Origin: an uncultured Bacilli bacterium
Lineage (GTDB): Bacteria > Bacillota_I > Bacilli_A > RF39 > UBA660
Reading direction: 5' to 3'
DNA length: 64,000 bases
Assembly: GCA_934131005.1 (NCBI GenBank)
Contig: CAKOYV010000007.1
Span: forward strand, 1 to 64,000
Of this stretch, positions 47,012-55,806 are shown one piece after another (position 1 is the stretch's first letter; every line of letters starts with the position of its first letter). The position numbers and the translations under genes are program-made. A model generated the notes under the pieces. It was not told the origin of the DNA. It saw only the letters and a list, made by a program, of their open reading frames with translations, and searched no databases.

Positions 47012-47323
47012 CTAATCATCACTAACTACCTCTTTATATATCAAAATAAAAATTGTTAAAACAGTCAAAACATTTGCCAAAAGTACTAAATAATCCCACT
47101 CTTCCTCACCTAAAGTAATATAAATATAATATAAACTAATAATTAAAGCAACAATAAAAGTAAAAATATTAATATAATGATACATACGCCTTTTATCATC
47201 CCTACCACTTATTCGATATTCCCTCTCCACCATATTAGATAATAATTTCAATAAAAATAGCCCTATAAAAATAACTAAAACTATATCTTCCTCATCTATC
47301 TTTTTTAATTTATCGTCACTCAT
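47012..47323 (-). CDS. Small membrane protein of unknown function
   Basis: 103 residues with three likely membrane helices (about 15-27, 48-66 and 75-95) and a charged N-terminus (MSDDKLKKIDEED). No family recognised. It follows the MBL-fold hydrolase gene by 31 nt and may be co-transcribed. Confidence 0.55.
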   Translation of the reverse strand: MSDDKLKKIDEEDIVLVIFIGLFLLKLLSNMVEREYRISGRDDKRRMYHYINIFTFIVALIISLYYIYITLGEEEWDYLVLLANVLTVLTIFILIYKEVVSDD

Positions 47324-47354
47324 ATTAAATTATATAAATAAATATTAAAATTTA

Positions 47355-47879
47355 CTACCTAAAATAAGGATTATTCTTCTTTTCATACCCAAGATTAGTA
47401 AAAACACCATGACCAGGATAAATCTTTATATCATCATCATACTTCTTTATCTTATCAATACTCTTAAGCATCTCTCCATAACGACTCTCAACTAAATCAC
47501 ATCTTCCAATAGTTCCCTTAAACAAAAAATCACCTGTAAACATAACTTTATCACGTTTAAAATAATAAGTAACACTATCCATTGTATGTCCAAAAGTCTT
47601 GATCACTTCAAAAGAAAAATTACCAATATCAACCCTTCCCTCTTCTAAATTGTTAAGATCATATACTGGAATAGAAAATTTATTAACCAAATCCGAAACA
47701 CTAGCAACATGATCAAAATGACTATGTGTAACTAATATTCCTATAACATTCTTACCACTAATAAAATCCATAATAGCATCTATATCATCACCAGGATCAA
47801 TAAGCAAGCACTCACCATCCCTCTCTAACAAATAGCAATTACATCTTAAATATCCTACTTTAATATAATCAATCTTCAT
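47355..47879 (-). CDS. MBL-fold metallohydrolase (glyoxalase II-like)
   Basis: 174 residues. The metal-binding motif THSHFDH (about 50-56) and further ligands FGHTMDS (His), GDFLFKGTIGRCD (Asp) and YPGHG (His) are all present, so two zinc sites are likely. Somewhat shorter than the ~205-residue YqgX/GloB-like proteins because the C-terminus is trimmed. Likely a thioester hydrolase acting in the cytosol; the exact substrate is unknown. Starts at ATG 47879. Confidence 0.85.
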   Translation of the reverse strand: MKIDYIKVGYLRCNCYLLERDGECLLIDPGDDIDAIMDFISGKNVIGILVTHSHFDHVASVSDLVNKFSIPVYDLNNLEEGRVDIGNFSFEVIKTFGHTMDSVTYYFKRDKVMFTGDFLFKGTIGRCDLVESRYGEMLKSIDKIKKYDDDIKIYPGHGVFTNLGYEKKNNPYFR

Positions 47880-47981
47880 CTATTAATCCCTCTTTCTCTA
47901 ACAATTTTATCACAATTTACACTTTTTGACACCAAATAATCAAATCTTTTTAATTAAATAGATTATTAATTCTTTTTCTGC

Positions 47982-47987
47982 TATAAT
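47982..47987 (+). promoter_or_regulatory. -10 element upstream of the CPBP protease gene
   Basis: TATAAT with RBS TGAGGTG before the ATG at 48005; no clear -35. Confidence 0.4.
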
Positions 47988-48004
47988 TGAAAATGAGGTG
48001 AATT

Positions 48005-48859
48005 ATGAAAAGATCTAAAATAAAAGAAAAATATTTACAAAAAATTAATAATAATTTAAATAATTCCGAAAGTAATAATATTAATAATTCAAACAATTCT
48101 GTTAACAATTATATTAACACTCAAAACAACCCCCAAGACAATAAACAACCAAAAATAATTAAAAGAGTTAACAGAGAAGCTAATTTTATAAAATCTATGC
48201 TACTTGTATTTTTACTACTCTTTGGTACATCAATTCCCATGATAATTCTTGCCCTTTTTGGTATCAACTACTTAAATTTCTCGCAAGGAGCAAAAATTAT
48301 TTATACAATTATCTGTGATATTATAGTCTTAGGTGTTATCCTTTATATGTACAGACGTGACTTAAAAAAAGATTTCAAAAACTTTTTTAATCATAATTTT
48401 CTCTATAATATAGCCTTTGCTCTCGCATTCTGGTTTGCAGGCTTAATAGTTATGATTGCAAGTAACTTCGTTATTTCTATAATTACAAATGGAACTATTG
48501 CTCAAAATGAAGAATCTGTCAGAGAGTTAATCGAAAAATTCCCATTATACATGCTTCTTAATATAACCATCTATGCTCCCTTAACTGAAGAATTAATTTT
48601 CAGAAAAAGTTTTCGAGACTTTATTCAAAATAAATATCTCTATATTCTAACCTCCGGACTAGTTTTTGGTTTTCTTCACATTATAAGTTCCCTAACAGAC
48701 ATAACTGGCATCTTATTTCTAATACCATACAGTGCCTTAGGCATAGCTTTTGCCGCTGCTTATGAAGAATCAGATAATATATTTACAACTATCACAATCC
48801 ACTCTCTACATAACGCCTTAAGCTTTATTATTATGATGATAGGACAATACTTATCATGA
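48005..48859 (+). CDS. CPBP-family intramembrane metalloprotease
   Basis: 284 residues. A low-complexity Asn-rich cytoplasmic N-terminus (about 1-58) is followed by about seven membrane helices. The Abi/CPBP catalytic motifs are present: EELIFRKSFRDF (EExxxR), FGFLHII (FxxxH) and a later HSLHNALSF. These proteins cleave or process membrane substrates; some protect against self-made bacteriocins. The stop TGA overlaps the next ATG (ATGA), so it is translationally coupled to a phosphoesterase gene. Confidence 0.88.
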   Translation: MKRSKIKEKYLQKINNNLNNSESNNINNSNNSVNNYINTQNNPQDNKQPKIIKRVNREANFIKSMLLVFLLLFGTSIPMIILALFGINYLNFSQGAKIIYTIICDIIVLGVILYMYRRDLKKDFKNFFNHNFLYNIAFALAFWFAGLIVMIASNFVISIITNGTIAQNEESVRELIEKFPLYMLLNITIYAPLTEELIFRKSFRDFIQNKYLYILTSGLVFGFLHIISSLTDITGILFLIPYSALGIAFAAAYEESDNIFTTITIHSLHNALSFIIMMIGQYLS

Positions 48860-49701
48860 AAAAAGTTCTAATTACCATTATTACCTTCCTTTTAATAATC
48901 TTCATCACTCTAATATATGCTCGCTTCTTTGGAACAATTGGTCTTAACACCAACGAAATTAGCTACCACACCAAAGTAATTGATGAAAGTTATGAAGGCT
49001 TAAAAATAGTCCAATTTTCTGACTTACATTACAAAAAAGTTATAACTGAAGATAGAGTCAAAGAACTAGTAGCAGAAATTAAGAAAATAAAACCAGATAT
49101 CATCCTCTTCACAGGTGATTTATTAGATAATGACTATAAATTAACTAGTCATGACATCAAATTTCTCATTAAAGAATTATCAAAATTAGAATCTACTTAC
49201 GGAAATTTTGCCATTTTAGGAGATAATGATTATCTCAAAACTGACACCATCAAAAATATTTATATTCAAAGTAATTTTACGCTTTTAGAAAACAACTACT
49301 CTGTAATATATAACGAAGAAAACAAACAAATATTTATCGGTGGTATCTCATCTGCAAACTATGATGAAGCCGACATTGACAAAACCATGAGTTACTTCAA
49401 CGGAAATCCTGATATTTTCAAAATTATCATGGTTCACGAACCCGACTACATCAACACAATCTTAAACAAATATAATAATATTAATTTAATCGTTGGCGGC
49501 CACTCCCTAAATGGCTCTATCAATATTCCTGGTCTAAAATATCTAACATCTCCCGTTGGAGCTAAAAAATATAATAAACCTCACTACAAAAAAAATAACA
49601 CCGATATATATATATCTAATGGCATAGGCGTTAATAACATTAACTTCCGCATCTTTAATCACCCATCAATTAATTTTTATAGATTTACCAAGAAGAATTA
49701 A
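48856..49701 (+). CDS. YkuE-like metallophosphoesterase with altered metal motifs
   Basis: 281 residues. One N-terminal membrane helix (about 4-22) then a calcineurin-type domain: QFSDLHYKK, LFTGDLLDND, GDNDYL, MVHEPDY and GGHSLNGS. The first, second and fourth match the canonical D-x-H, GDxxD and H motifs. The usual GNHD is GDND and the usual GHTHGG is GHSLNG, so two metal-site histidines are changed. Likely a membrane-anchored ectoenzyme; activity is uncertain. Confidence 0.8.
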   Translation: MKKVLITIITFLLIIFITLIYARFFGTIGLNTNEISYHTKVIDESYEGLKIVQFSDLHYKKVITEDRVKELVAEIKKIKPDIILFTGDLLDNDYKLTSHDIKFLIKELSKLESTYGNFAILGDNDYLKTDTIKNIYIQSNFTLLENNYSVIYNEENKQIFIGGISSANYDEADIDKTMSYFNGNPDIFKIIMVHEPDYINTILNKYNNINLIVGGHSLNGSINIPGLKYLTSPVGAKKYNKPHYKKNNTDIYISNGIGVNNINFRIFNHPSINFYRFTKKN

Positions 49702-49757
49702 TATATCTTCTTTTTTTGCATATATTTTATTGATTAAAAGAAAGGAAGATTAATATT

Positions 49758-50153
49758 ATGAATAATGGTTACTACCAAAATCCTGTCTTTCCTGGAACTG
49801 GATTAAATGCAAATACTGTACCTAACCAACAATCAGTACCAAGTTATGAACAAACACAAAAAAATAGTATTGATACTACCCAGGAAGAACAATCTTACAT
49901 AGAAAATATAATTAGAATAAACAAAGGAAAAATGGCCAAATTCCACGTAACAGTACCTGGCTCCATCGAATGGCAAGACCGAGTATTTACTGGTATCATC
50001 GAACAAGCAGGACGTGATCACATCATCATCTCCAACCCAAATACTGGAGAATGGTATTTAATTCTTATGATTTACTTAGACTTCGTAACTTTTGAAGAAC
50101 CCATTAATTATAACACCCAGTTTGCAACTCCTCCTGTTGATTATACTTCTTAA
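49758..50153 (+). CDS. gerQ: GerQ-like spore coat protein
   Basis: 131 residues. An Asn/Pro/Gln-rich N-terminus is followed by the GerQ core: YIENIIRINKGKMAKFHVTV, FTGIIEQAGRDHIIISNPNT and GEWYLILMIYLDFVTFEEP. GerQ (YwdL) is an inner-coat protein cross-linked by transglutaminase and needed for germination through CwlJ. Length matches GerQ (~180 aa) apart from a shorter N-terminus. RBS AAAGGAAG. Confidence 0.88.
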   Translation: MNNGYYQNPVFPGTGLNANTVPNQQSVPSYEQTQKNSIDTTQEEQSYIENIIRINKGKMAKFHVTVPGSIEWQDRVFTGIIEQAGRDHIIISNPNTGEWYLILMIYLDFVTFEEPINYNTQFATPPVDYTS

Positions 50154-50169
50154 AAAATTACTAATTAAT

Positions 50170-50202
50170 ATCCCATCTCTAAAACAAAGAAATGGGATTT
50201 TT
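50170..50202 (+). terminator. Terminator after gerQ
   Basis: ATCCCAT - loop - ATGGGAT followed by TTTTTATATT. Confidence 0.8.
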
Positions 50203-50278
50203 ATATTAACAATTCAATTTCTTTTATTTTTTTTAGAAATTTAGAAGGATTTTAGCTTTTTACCTAGAACAATATATT

Positions 50279-50300
50279 TAGAGGGACTAAATTCCCTCTA
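50279..50300 (+). promoter_or_regulatory. Hairpin just upstream of the Rpn-family RBS
   Basis: TAGAGGGA-CTAAAT-TCCCTCTA ends 7 nt before the AAAGGAGG RBS. It may be a leader hairpin that affects initiation; it lacks a U-tract. Confidence 0.4.
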
Positions 50301-50319
50301 AACAGAAAGGAGGAAAATT

Positions 50320-51234
50320 ATAAAAAAACTAATTGAAAAAGAAAGATTAATTCCTTTAACCAAAGACTTTATGTTTAAGCATATCTTCACCAATAATCCT
50401 GATATCCTAAAAAAATTCTTAATTGATGTTCTAAAACTAGATATCAACCCTAACCTAGCTACTATCATCATCGAAAATAATGAACTTACTAAATCTAGGG
50501 AAAAAGAATATCAAAAGAATGTTGATATCTACGTTTCTATTAATAATAACCTAAGAATTGATATCGAAGTAAACTCTGAAAAATTTAGCTCCATTAAAGC
50601 TAGAAATGTCTTATATTTAAATAAAATTGCTATTGATACAACTGAATCAGGCTTTACTTACCAAAAAATGAACAAACAATATTTTTATCAACTAAACTTA
50701 AATGCTCATAAATCTGATAAATATTTAGATGAAGAATACCTACTCGTATCTACAAACAAACACCAAATCTTACTAGATAATTATAAAATTATTTGCAAAT
50801 CTCTTGATTATTACAAAGAACTTTATTATAATCAAGGTAAGAATTCAAGCAAAGATGTAATATGGTTATCTTTACTTGGAGCAAATAATTTTAATGAATT
50901 AGAGGAGATGGCAAGTTTAGTTATGAATGAGAAAGAAAAAAATAAGTTTGTAGGTGAATGCAAAGATTCTAGTAAAAACACCAAATGGTTATCCGAATGG
51001 GGAACAGAATACTTTGCCGAAATGGTGAAACATAATGTTATCGAAGATGCTAAAGAAGAAGGATTGAAAGAAGGTCAAAGAAAAGGATTACAAGAAGGAT
51101 TAAAGAAAGGAATTAATCAAAAACAAACAGAAATGGTAAAAAAGTTATTAGAGCAAAAAGTATCTTATGAAATTATTGCTACGGCTGCTTCTATTTCTGT
51201 TAACGACGTAAAAAGGATAGAAAAATCCATGTAA
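50320..51234 (+). CDS. Rpn-family PD-(D/E)xK nuclease/transposase-like protein
   Basis: About 304 residues if started at ATA 50320. The strong AAAGGAGGAAAATT RBS points there and the family-defining N-terminus (IPLTKDFMFKHIF) begins before the first ATG (50371), so translation probably starts at ATA or ATT. The nuclease core follows: VDIYVSINNNLRIDIEVNSE (D...ExN, for PD-(D/E)xK) and KAIARN-like sequence, then a C-terminal repetitive helical tail (AKEEGLKEGQRKGLQEGLKK). Rpn proteins promote RecA-independent recombination and are typically variable in number. A terminator follows at 51213-51261. Confidence 0.8.
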   Translation: MKKLIEKERLIPLTKDFMFKHIFTNNPDILKKFLIDVLKLDINPNLATIIIENNELTKSREKEYQKNVDIYVSINNNLRIDIEVNSEKFSSIKARNVLYLNKIAIDTTESGFTYQKMNKQYFYQLNLNAHKSDKYLDEEYLLVSTNKHQILLDNYKIICKSLDYYKELYYNQGKNSSKDVIWLSLLGANNFNELEEMASLVMNEKEKNKFVGECKDSSKNTKWLSEWGTEYFAEMVKHNVIEDAKEEGLKEGQRKGLQEGLKKGINQKQTEMVKKLLEQKVSYEIIATAASISVNDVKRIEKSM

Positions 51235-51261
51235 AATGGAAATCAATCTATCCTTTTTATA
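51213..51261 (+). terminator. Terminator between Rpn gene and truB
   Basis: AAAAAGGATAG pairs with CTATCCTTTTT, with an inner TCCATGTAAAATGGA hairpin. It serves both convergent transcripts. Confidence 0.7.
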
Positions 51262-51269
51262 TTATTTAT

Positions 51270-52124
51270 TTATGATAATAGCATCTTATAAGGTCTAACT
51301 TTACCATCGGACGTCTTTTTATAAAGAGCCAATACCTCTCCTTCATTATTAGCAATAAAAGCCATTGGACAAGTAAAAAAACTATCTAACACTTGACCAT
51401 TTCTTATTTTAAATTCCATATCAGAATCAACAGAAATAACAGGAATATTCAATATAGCTTCGGGCTTTAATAATTTATAATTACCTTTTTCAATATCGGT
51501 TAACGTATAAGAATCCTCTATCTTAAAGTCTCCCTGCTTAGTTCTAAGTAAATCCATCATAACAGCCCCAGTACCCAAAGAGGCACCTATATCTCTAATA
51601 AGACTCCTAATATATGTTCCCTTACTAACTCTACATCTAAAAGTAAAAGTATCTACTAAATCATAATCAAGTAATTCTATCTCTTCAATAAAAACATCTC
51701 TAACAGGAAGTTTAACTTCAATACCAGCCCTAGCATATTCATATAATTTACGCCCATTAACTTTAATAGCCGAATATTTAGGTACTTCTTGCTTTATATG
51801 CCCCTTAAAACTATTAAGAACATTCTCTAACTCCAAACGACTAACTTTAACATCATTATCTCTTGCAATAACATCACCCGTTATATCTAGCGTATCTGTA
51901 GTTAAACCTAACTTAACTGTTGCAATATATTCCTTATCATAACTAGTAAGCAGTTCAGATAATTTCAAACACTTACCAACCGGAATAACCAATACTCCCC
52001 TAGCCAAAGGATCCAACGTTCCAGTATGTCCAACTTTTTTAGTCCCCAAAATTTTTCCTACAATATTAACAACATCTCTACTAGTATAATCCTTATCTTT
52101 ATTAACAACTAGTATCCCCGTCAT
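51270..52124 (-). CDS. truB: tRNA pseudouridine(55) synthase
   Basis: 284 residues. GILVVNKDKDYTSRDVV and KKVGHTGTLDPLARGVLVIP are present, with catalytic Asp38 in GTLDP; KGTYIRSLIRDIG lies in the catalytic domain. It makes the T-loop pseudouridine of all tRNAs. It overlaps nrnA by 4 nt and follows rbfA, the usual rbfA-truB cluster. Confidence 0.95.
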   Translation of the reverse strand: MTGILVVNKDKDYTSRDVVNIVGKILGTKKVGHTGTLDPLARGVLVIPVGKCLKLSELLTSYDKEYIATVKLGLTTDTLDITGDVIARDNDVKVSRLELENVLNSFKGHIKQEVPKYSAIKVNGRKLYEYARAGIEVKLPVRDVFIEEIELLDYDLVDTFTFRCRVSKGTYIRSLIRDIGASLGTGAVMMDLLRTKQGDFKIEDSYTLTDIEKGNYKLLKPEAILNIPVISVDSDMEFKIRNGQVLDSFFTCPMAFIANNEGEVLALYKKTSDGKVRPYKMLLS

Positions 52125-53077
52125 AATTGCCTAACCGTCTCTTTTACCAATCTCTTAATAGCATTCTCTAAGCTATCATTAATAACACAACCAGCAGCCC
52201 TACAATGACCTCCACCACCAAAGGTCTTAGCAATCTCTGCTACATCAACATTTTCATTAGAACGAAAAGAAACTTTATATAATCCATTATCTTCTCTTAA
52301 AAAAATCGAAACCATTACTCCCTCTACATTTCTTCCAACATTAACAATTCCTTCATGATCTCCAACTGAAGCATGGGCCTTCTTTATATCATCTTGTGTT
52401 ATATAAGTTATAGCAATCCTATTTTTACTCAAAAATTCTAATCTAGAAGTAGCAATAGTCGTAAGTTTAAACTGTGCCTTTGTCTGAATATCAAAAGTCG
52501 TTAAATATATTTTACTAATATTTACTCCTAAATCAAGCATTTGAGCAGCAAATTCAAATGTCTCATCATCAACCGTCTCATATCTAAAACCACCTGAATC
52601 TGTTATAATACCAGTCATCAAGGCATCCCCTATAGGACGAGTTATAGAAATAGAAAGTCTCTTTAAAACTTTAACTAAAGTTTTACAAGCAGCAGGACTT
52701 TTATCTTCTACATAATTATAATCTGCATAAAAAGTATTACTAGCATGATGATCAATAGAAACTGTCATATCAGCTGCATCAAAACAATTATTAATATCAT
52801 AAAGTCTTCCCTTATTAGCACAATCAAGTGCAACACATAAATCATACTTACCCTCACCAGACTTTTTAATTTCATCTAAACAAGGTAAAAAAGAAAAACT
52901 ATTAGAATATTCATCTGCTATTATATCAACATCTTTCTTTAATTGTTTAAGCCCCAAATAAAGTGCCAAACTACTACCAATTGCATCTCCATCAGGAGAT
53001 ATATGTGTAAAAATACCAATTCTTTTTGATTTATTTATAGCATTAATAACTCTTTCTAACTCTATTTCACTATTCAT
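52121..53077 (-). CDS. nrnA: Bifunctional oligoribonuclease/pAp phosphatase (DHH)
   Basis: 318 residues. DHH-domain motifs: THISPDGDAIGSSLAL (His25, Asp29, Asp31), ALDCANKGRL, SIDHHASNTFYADYN, and DHHA1 motif GGGGHCRAAG. It degrades nanoRNAs to mononucleotides and hydrolyses 3'-phosphoadenosine 5'-phosphate. It overlaps rbfA by 8 nt and truB by 4 nt, in the common rbfA-nrnA-truB order. Confidence 0.93.
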   Translation of the reverse strand: MNSEIELERVINAINKSKRIGIFTHISPDGDAIGSSLALYLGLKQLKKDVDIIADEYSNSFSFLPCLDEIKKSGEGKYDLCVALDCANKGRLYDINNCFDAADMTVSIDHHASNTFYADYNYVEDKSPAACKTLVKVLKRLSISITRPIGDALMTGIITDSGGFRYETVDDETFEFAAQMLDLGVNISKIYLTTFDIQTKAQFKLTTIATSRLEFLSKNRIAITYITQDDIKKAHASVGDHEGIVNVGRNVEGVMVSIFLREDNGLYKVSFRSNENVDVAEIAKTFGGGGHCRAAGCVINDSLENAIKRLVKETVRQL

Positions 53078-53411
53078 GTTTATTAATACTCTCTATTATA
53101 TTTTCTATATTATTACTATACTCTATTGATTCATCATAAACAAATCTTAATTTTGGCATCTTTCTTACATCTACTCTCTCACACAACTTCTTCTCTATAA
53201 ATCCCCTAGCATTATTTAAAAGTTTTAAAACATTATCTTTCTGACTATCATCAAGTACTGTCACATAAACTTTAGCAAAAGATAAATCATTAGTAATATC
53301 TACTTCCGTAACCGTTACAAAATTAATTCTCTGATCTTTAATTTCTTCTCTTAAAATACTACTAATATCAATAGCAAACTTATGCTCTAATCTCTCGATT
53401 TTAACACTCAT
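53070..53411 (-). CDS. rbfA: Ribosome-binding factor A
   Basis: 113 residues from ATG 53411, preceded by a GAGGAAGTGA RBS; a longer in-frame extension to 53462 is not supported because the family begins at MSVKIERLEHKF. The KH-like domain shows DISSILREEIKDQRI and MPKLRFVYDES. It acts in 30S maturation at low temperature. First gene of the operon with nrnA and truB. Confidence 0.93.
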   Translation of the reverse strand: MSVKIERLEHKFAIDISSILREEIKDQRINFVTVTEVDITNDLSFAKVYVTVLDDSQKDNVLKLLNNARGFIEKKLCERVDVRKMPKLRFVYDESIEYSNNIENIIESINKHE

Positions 53412-53478
53412 AAAAATCACTTCCTCTGTGATTATTATACACAAATAATTGCCTAAAATCAAGTTTTAACTAAGCATG

Positions 53479-54552
53479 TTACTCCAAATAAAAAGCACTC
53501 AAAATCATTCCTATAATACATACATACAAAATATTCTTAAGACTAAATCCTAAGAAGAGAAAAATTATCATAAACAAAATTTTACTACCAAAGAAGATAA
53601 TCTCTTGTAGTATTAAATAACTATCAACACTATTTGCATCTATTTGATATAAATTATTAAGACTAAACATCTCATACAACTTCATCCCAATTCCTTCTAA
53701 AAAAGCAATAAACATAAGCAAATAAATATTATTTATATTAAGTTTCAAAAATATAACTAGTGCTAATAACATATTTATATATTTAAATAACGTAAGTTTA
53801 AGTCTCTTTCCCACTACCATCATCACCATAACACTAGCAATTAAAATAACAATATTAAACCATCCTACATAACTAATACTCCCCTTAACATAAACATATA
53901 AATATAGTGGCTGAAGTTCCATTAAAATAACTTTAAATTGCTCTAACACACTATAAACAATTTTCCTCCATCCAATCGAAACACCTTTTAAATTTATCTT
54001 CTCCCTAGAAATATTTGTAAGCTTAAATACAGGAAAAATAGATATAAATGATAATAAAACCATAATAATTCCTATAACATATGAAGAACATTTTTTCAAA
54101 ATAACAATTCCCAAAATATTAGCAACAAAACAAGCCATATAAATAACAAAAAGTAAATAACTAATCTTTTTATTATTATAATTCTGAACTTTAAGTGCCA
54201 AATAATGCCTAATAGCATGATAAGAATAACTACCAATAGAAAGCATTATGGCAAGAATAAAAAGATTAGGTATACCATAAGGCATAACCATCAAATAAAA
54301 ATAACTTCCTCCATAAAACAAATTAGAAATAATTAAGGAAATTTTATAATTAAAAAGAAGTGAAAAGTAATTAACAATCACTCCCATCCCGTACATAACA
54401 GTCATAAAAAATAATATTTCTTTAACATCATATCCCTTTTTATATAAAAGAATACATGAAAATACTGCCACTATATTTCTAACAAAAGTAGAAATAAATA
54501 AAAACAAATAATAATTAATAAGATTACTATTATGCCCACTTCCAACCTTCAT
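53479..54552 (-). CDS. Multi-pass membrane transporter, MFS-like
   Basis: 357 residues with about ten to eleven membrane helices spread evenly. No characteristic Cys or nucleotide-binding motif. Start ATG 54552 with RBS GGTGATAAT. Likely an MFS-type permease but its substrate is not recognisable. No neighbouring genes suggest a role. Confidence 0.55.
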   Translation of the reverse strand: MKVGSGHNSNLINYYLFLFISTFVRNIVAVFSCILLYKKGYDVKEILFFMTVMYGMGVIVNYFSLLFNYKISLIISNLFYGGSYFYLMVMPYGIPNLFILAIMLSIGSYSYHAIRHYLALKVQNYNNKKISYLLFVIYMACFVANILGIVILKKCSSYVIGIIMVLLSFISIFPVFKLTNISREKINLKGVSIGWRKIVYSVLEQFKVILMELQPLYLYVYVKGSISYVGWFNIVILIASVMVMMVVGKRLKLTLFKYINMLLALVIFLKLNINNIYLLMFIAFLEGIGMKLYEMFSLNNLYQIDANSVDSYLILQEIIFFGSKILFMIIFLFLGFSLKNILYVCIIGMILSAFYLE

Positions 54553-54678
54553 ATTATCACCATTATTAATATTAACTATTACTTATTATTTATAACTAAT
54601 TAATAAAAATTACCAAAAAACTAAAGAATTGTCAAAAAATATTAAATTAAAATAAAGACTAAAAAAATTTAAAATATC

Positions 54679-55305
54679 TTAAACATAAATGCTAATAATA
54701 ATTTTCAAAATATTTGGAAAAAAATACACTTCCAAGAATGATGAAATAAAACTAATAATAATACTAAAAGAAAGAATAATTAAATAACGTTTTAACATAA
54801 GTCTATTATTCCCCTTTTTACTAACAATAACTCTAAGCAAATTATACGCAAACATAATACTATAAATCGTTAAAACGCCTACAACTAAAACATTAAAAAC
54901 CTGAACTGGAAACACATACAAAAACACAACAGGCAATGCCTTATAATTATAAACTAAAATTAAAGATGCAACGCTAAAGCCTACAATAAAGCCTTTAATA
55001 TAGGTAAGAAAAATATTTACTACAATTCCAATTATTGAAAACCCAAGCAGCCAAATAAGACCTACAAATATATAATTAATAATCAAACTATTTTTAAAAG
55101 CTAGTCCACTATTTATAGTATTTTTATTTATACTACCAATAAAACCTTCTATTTGTTTAACAGTACTAGCCCTATCAGTATTATTTAAACTCATCAAAAA
55201 TATTGCCCCTGTTACAATTCCTAGTCCCAAAATAGCCACAACAAAATAATTTAATTTCTTATTAGGTAAAATAATATCACTAAGCTTCATCTTTTTCTTC
55301 TTCAT
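54679..55305 (-). CDS. spoIIM: SpoIIM-family membrane protein
   Basis: 208 residues from ATG 55305 (RBS AAGTGGTGATGAT); the upstream in-frame extension is not supported. Five or so membrane helices, with the SpoIIM signature around IGIVVNIFLTYIKGFIVGFS and KNSLIINYIFVG. SpoIIM belongs to the SpoIIDMP machine for septal peptidoglycan thinning and engulfment. It is divergent from a small basic protein gene at 55385. Confidence 0.8.
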   Translation of the reverse strand: MKKKKMKLSDIILPNKKLNYFVVAILGLGIVTGAIFLMSLNNTDRASTVKQIEGFIGSINKNTINSGLAFKNSLIINYIFVGLIWLLGFSIIGIVVNIFLTYIKGFIVGFSVASLILVYNYKALPVVFLYVFPVQVFNVLVVGVLTIYSIMFAYNLLRVIVSKKGNNRLMLKRYLIILSFSIIISFISSFLEVYFFPNILKIIISIYV

Positions 55306-55336
55306 ATCATCACCACTTAAATATACTACCAAGACC

Positions 55337-55365
55337 TTGTTTTTATACCTAAAATTTTGTATAAT
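55337..55365 (+). promoter_or_regulatory. Sigma-A promoter of the 88-aa basic protein gene
   Basis: -35 TTGTTT (55337-55342), 17 bp, -10 TATAAT (55360-55365). Confidence 0.7.
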
Positions 55366-55384
55366 TAAAAAGAAGAGGTGAAGT

Positions 55385-55651
55385 ATGAGTACAAAATATA
55401 AAAAAAGATCAAAGAAAAAAGAAGAAGTAACTAACGAAGAAGAAAATACTATTAGCAAAAAAGAACTATATGATTTAAAACAAAAAGAAAAAAAAGAAAA
55501 GCGCCAGAAAGAAATGGCTCATAAAAAAACTAATAAAAAAAAGAGCAAAAAAACTTATAGCACTAACTTAGGCGCTAAAATATTTGCAATTATCATGCTT
55601 GTACTAATGTTAGGTTCAATTATATCAGCTATTAGTTATGCTTTTAGATAA
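55385..55651 (+). CDS. Small basic membrane protein
   Basis: 88 residues. A very Lys/Glu-rich cytoplasmic N-terminus (about 60 residues, KKEEVTNEEENTISKKE) precedes one C-terminal membrane helix (IFAIIMLVLMLGSIISAISY). No family recognised. RBS AAGAGGTG. It is followed by a strong terminator. Confidence 0.6.
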   Translation: MSTKYKKRSKKKEEVTNEEENTISKKELYDLKQKEKKEKRQKEMAHKKTNKKKSKKTYSTNLGAKIFAIIMLVLMLGSIISAISYAFR

Positions 55652-55652
55652 A

Positions 55653-55681
55653 AACTTAAGAGCCCTTAAAGCTCTTTTTCT
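55653..55681 (+). terminator. Terminator of the 88-aa gene
   Basis: AAGAGC - CCTTAAA - GCTCTT followed by TTTCTTTATT. Confidence 0.8.
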
Positions 55682-55754
55682 TTATTAAAAACATACATTA
55701 TTAATTAATTAAAACCTAAAATAAAGTATTTTTATCAAAAAATATTAATAATTA

Positions 55755-55806
55755 AAAAGCTTATCAATATCATGACACAAGTCACAATAAAGATAAGTTT
55801 TTTTAT
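55755..55806. terminator. Second hairpin, convergent to the 230-aa gene
   Basis: AAGCTTATC and GATAAGTTTTTTT flank an inner TGACACAAGTCA hairpin; it can serve the minus-strand gene ending at 55803. Confidence 0.5.
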
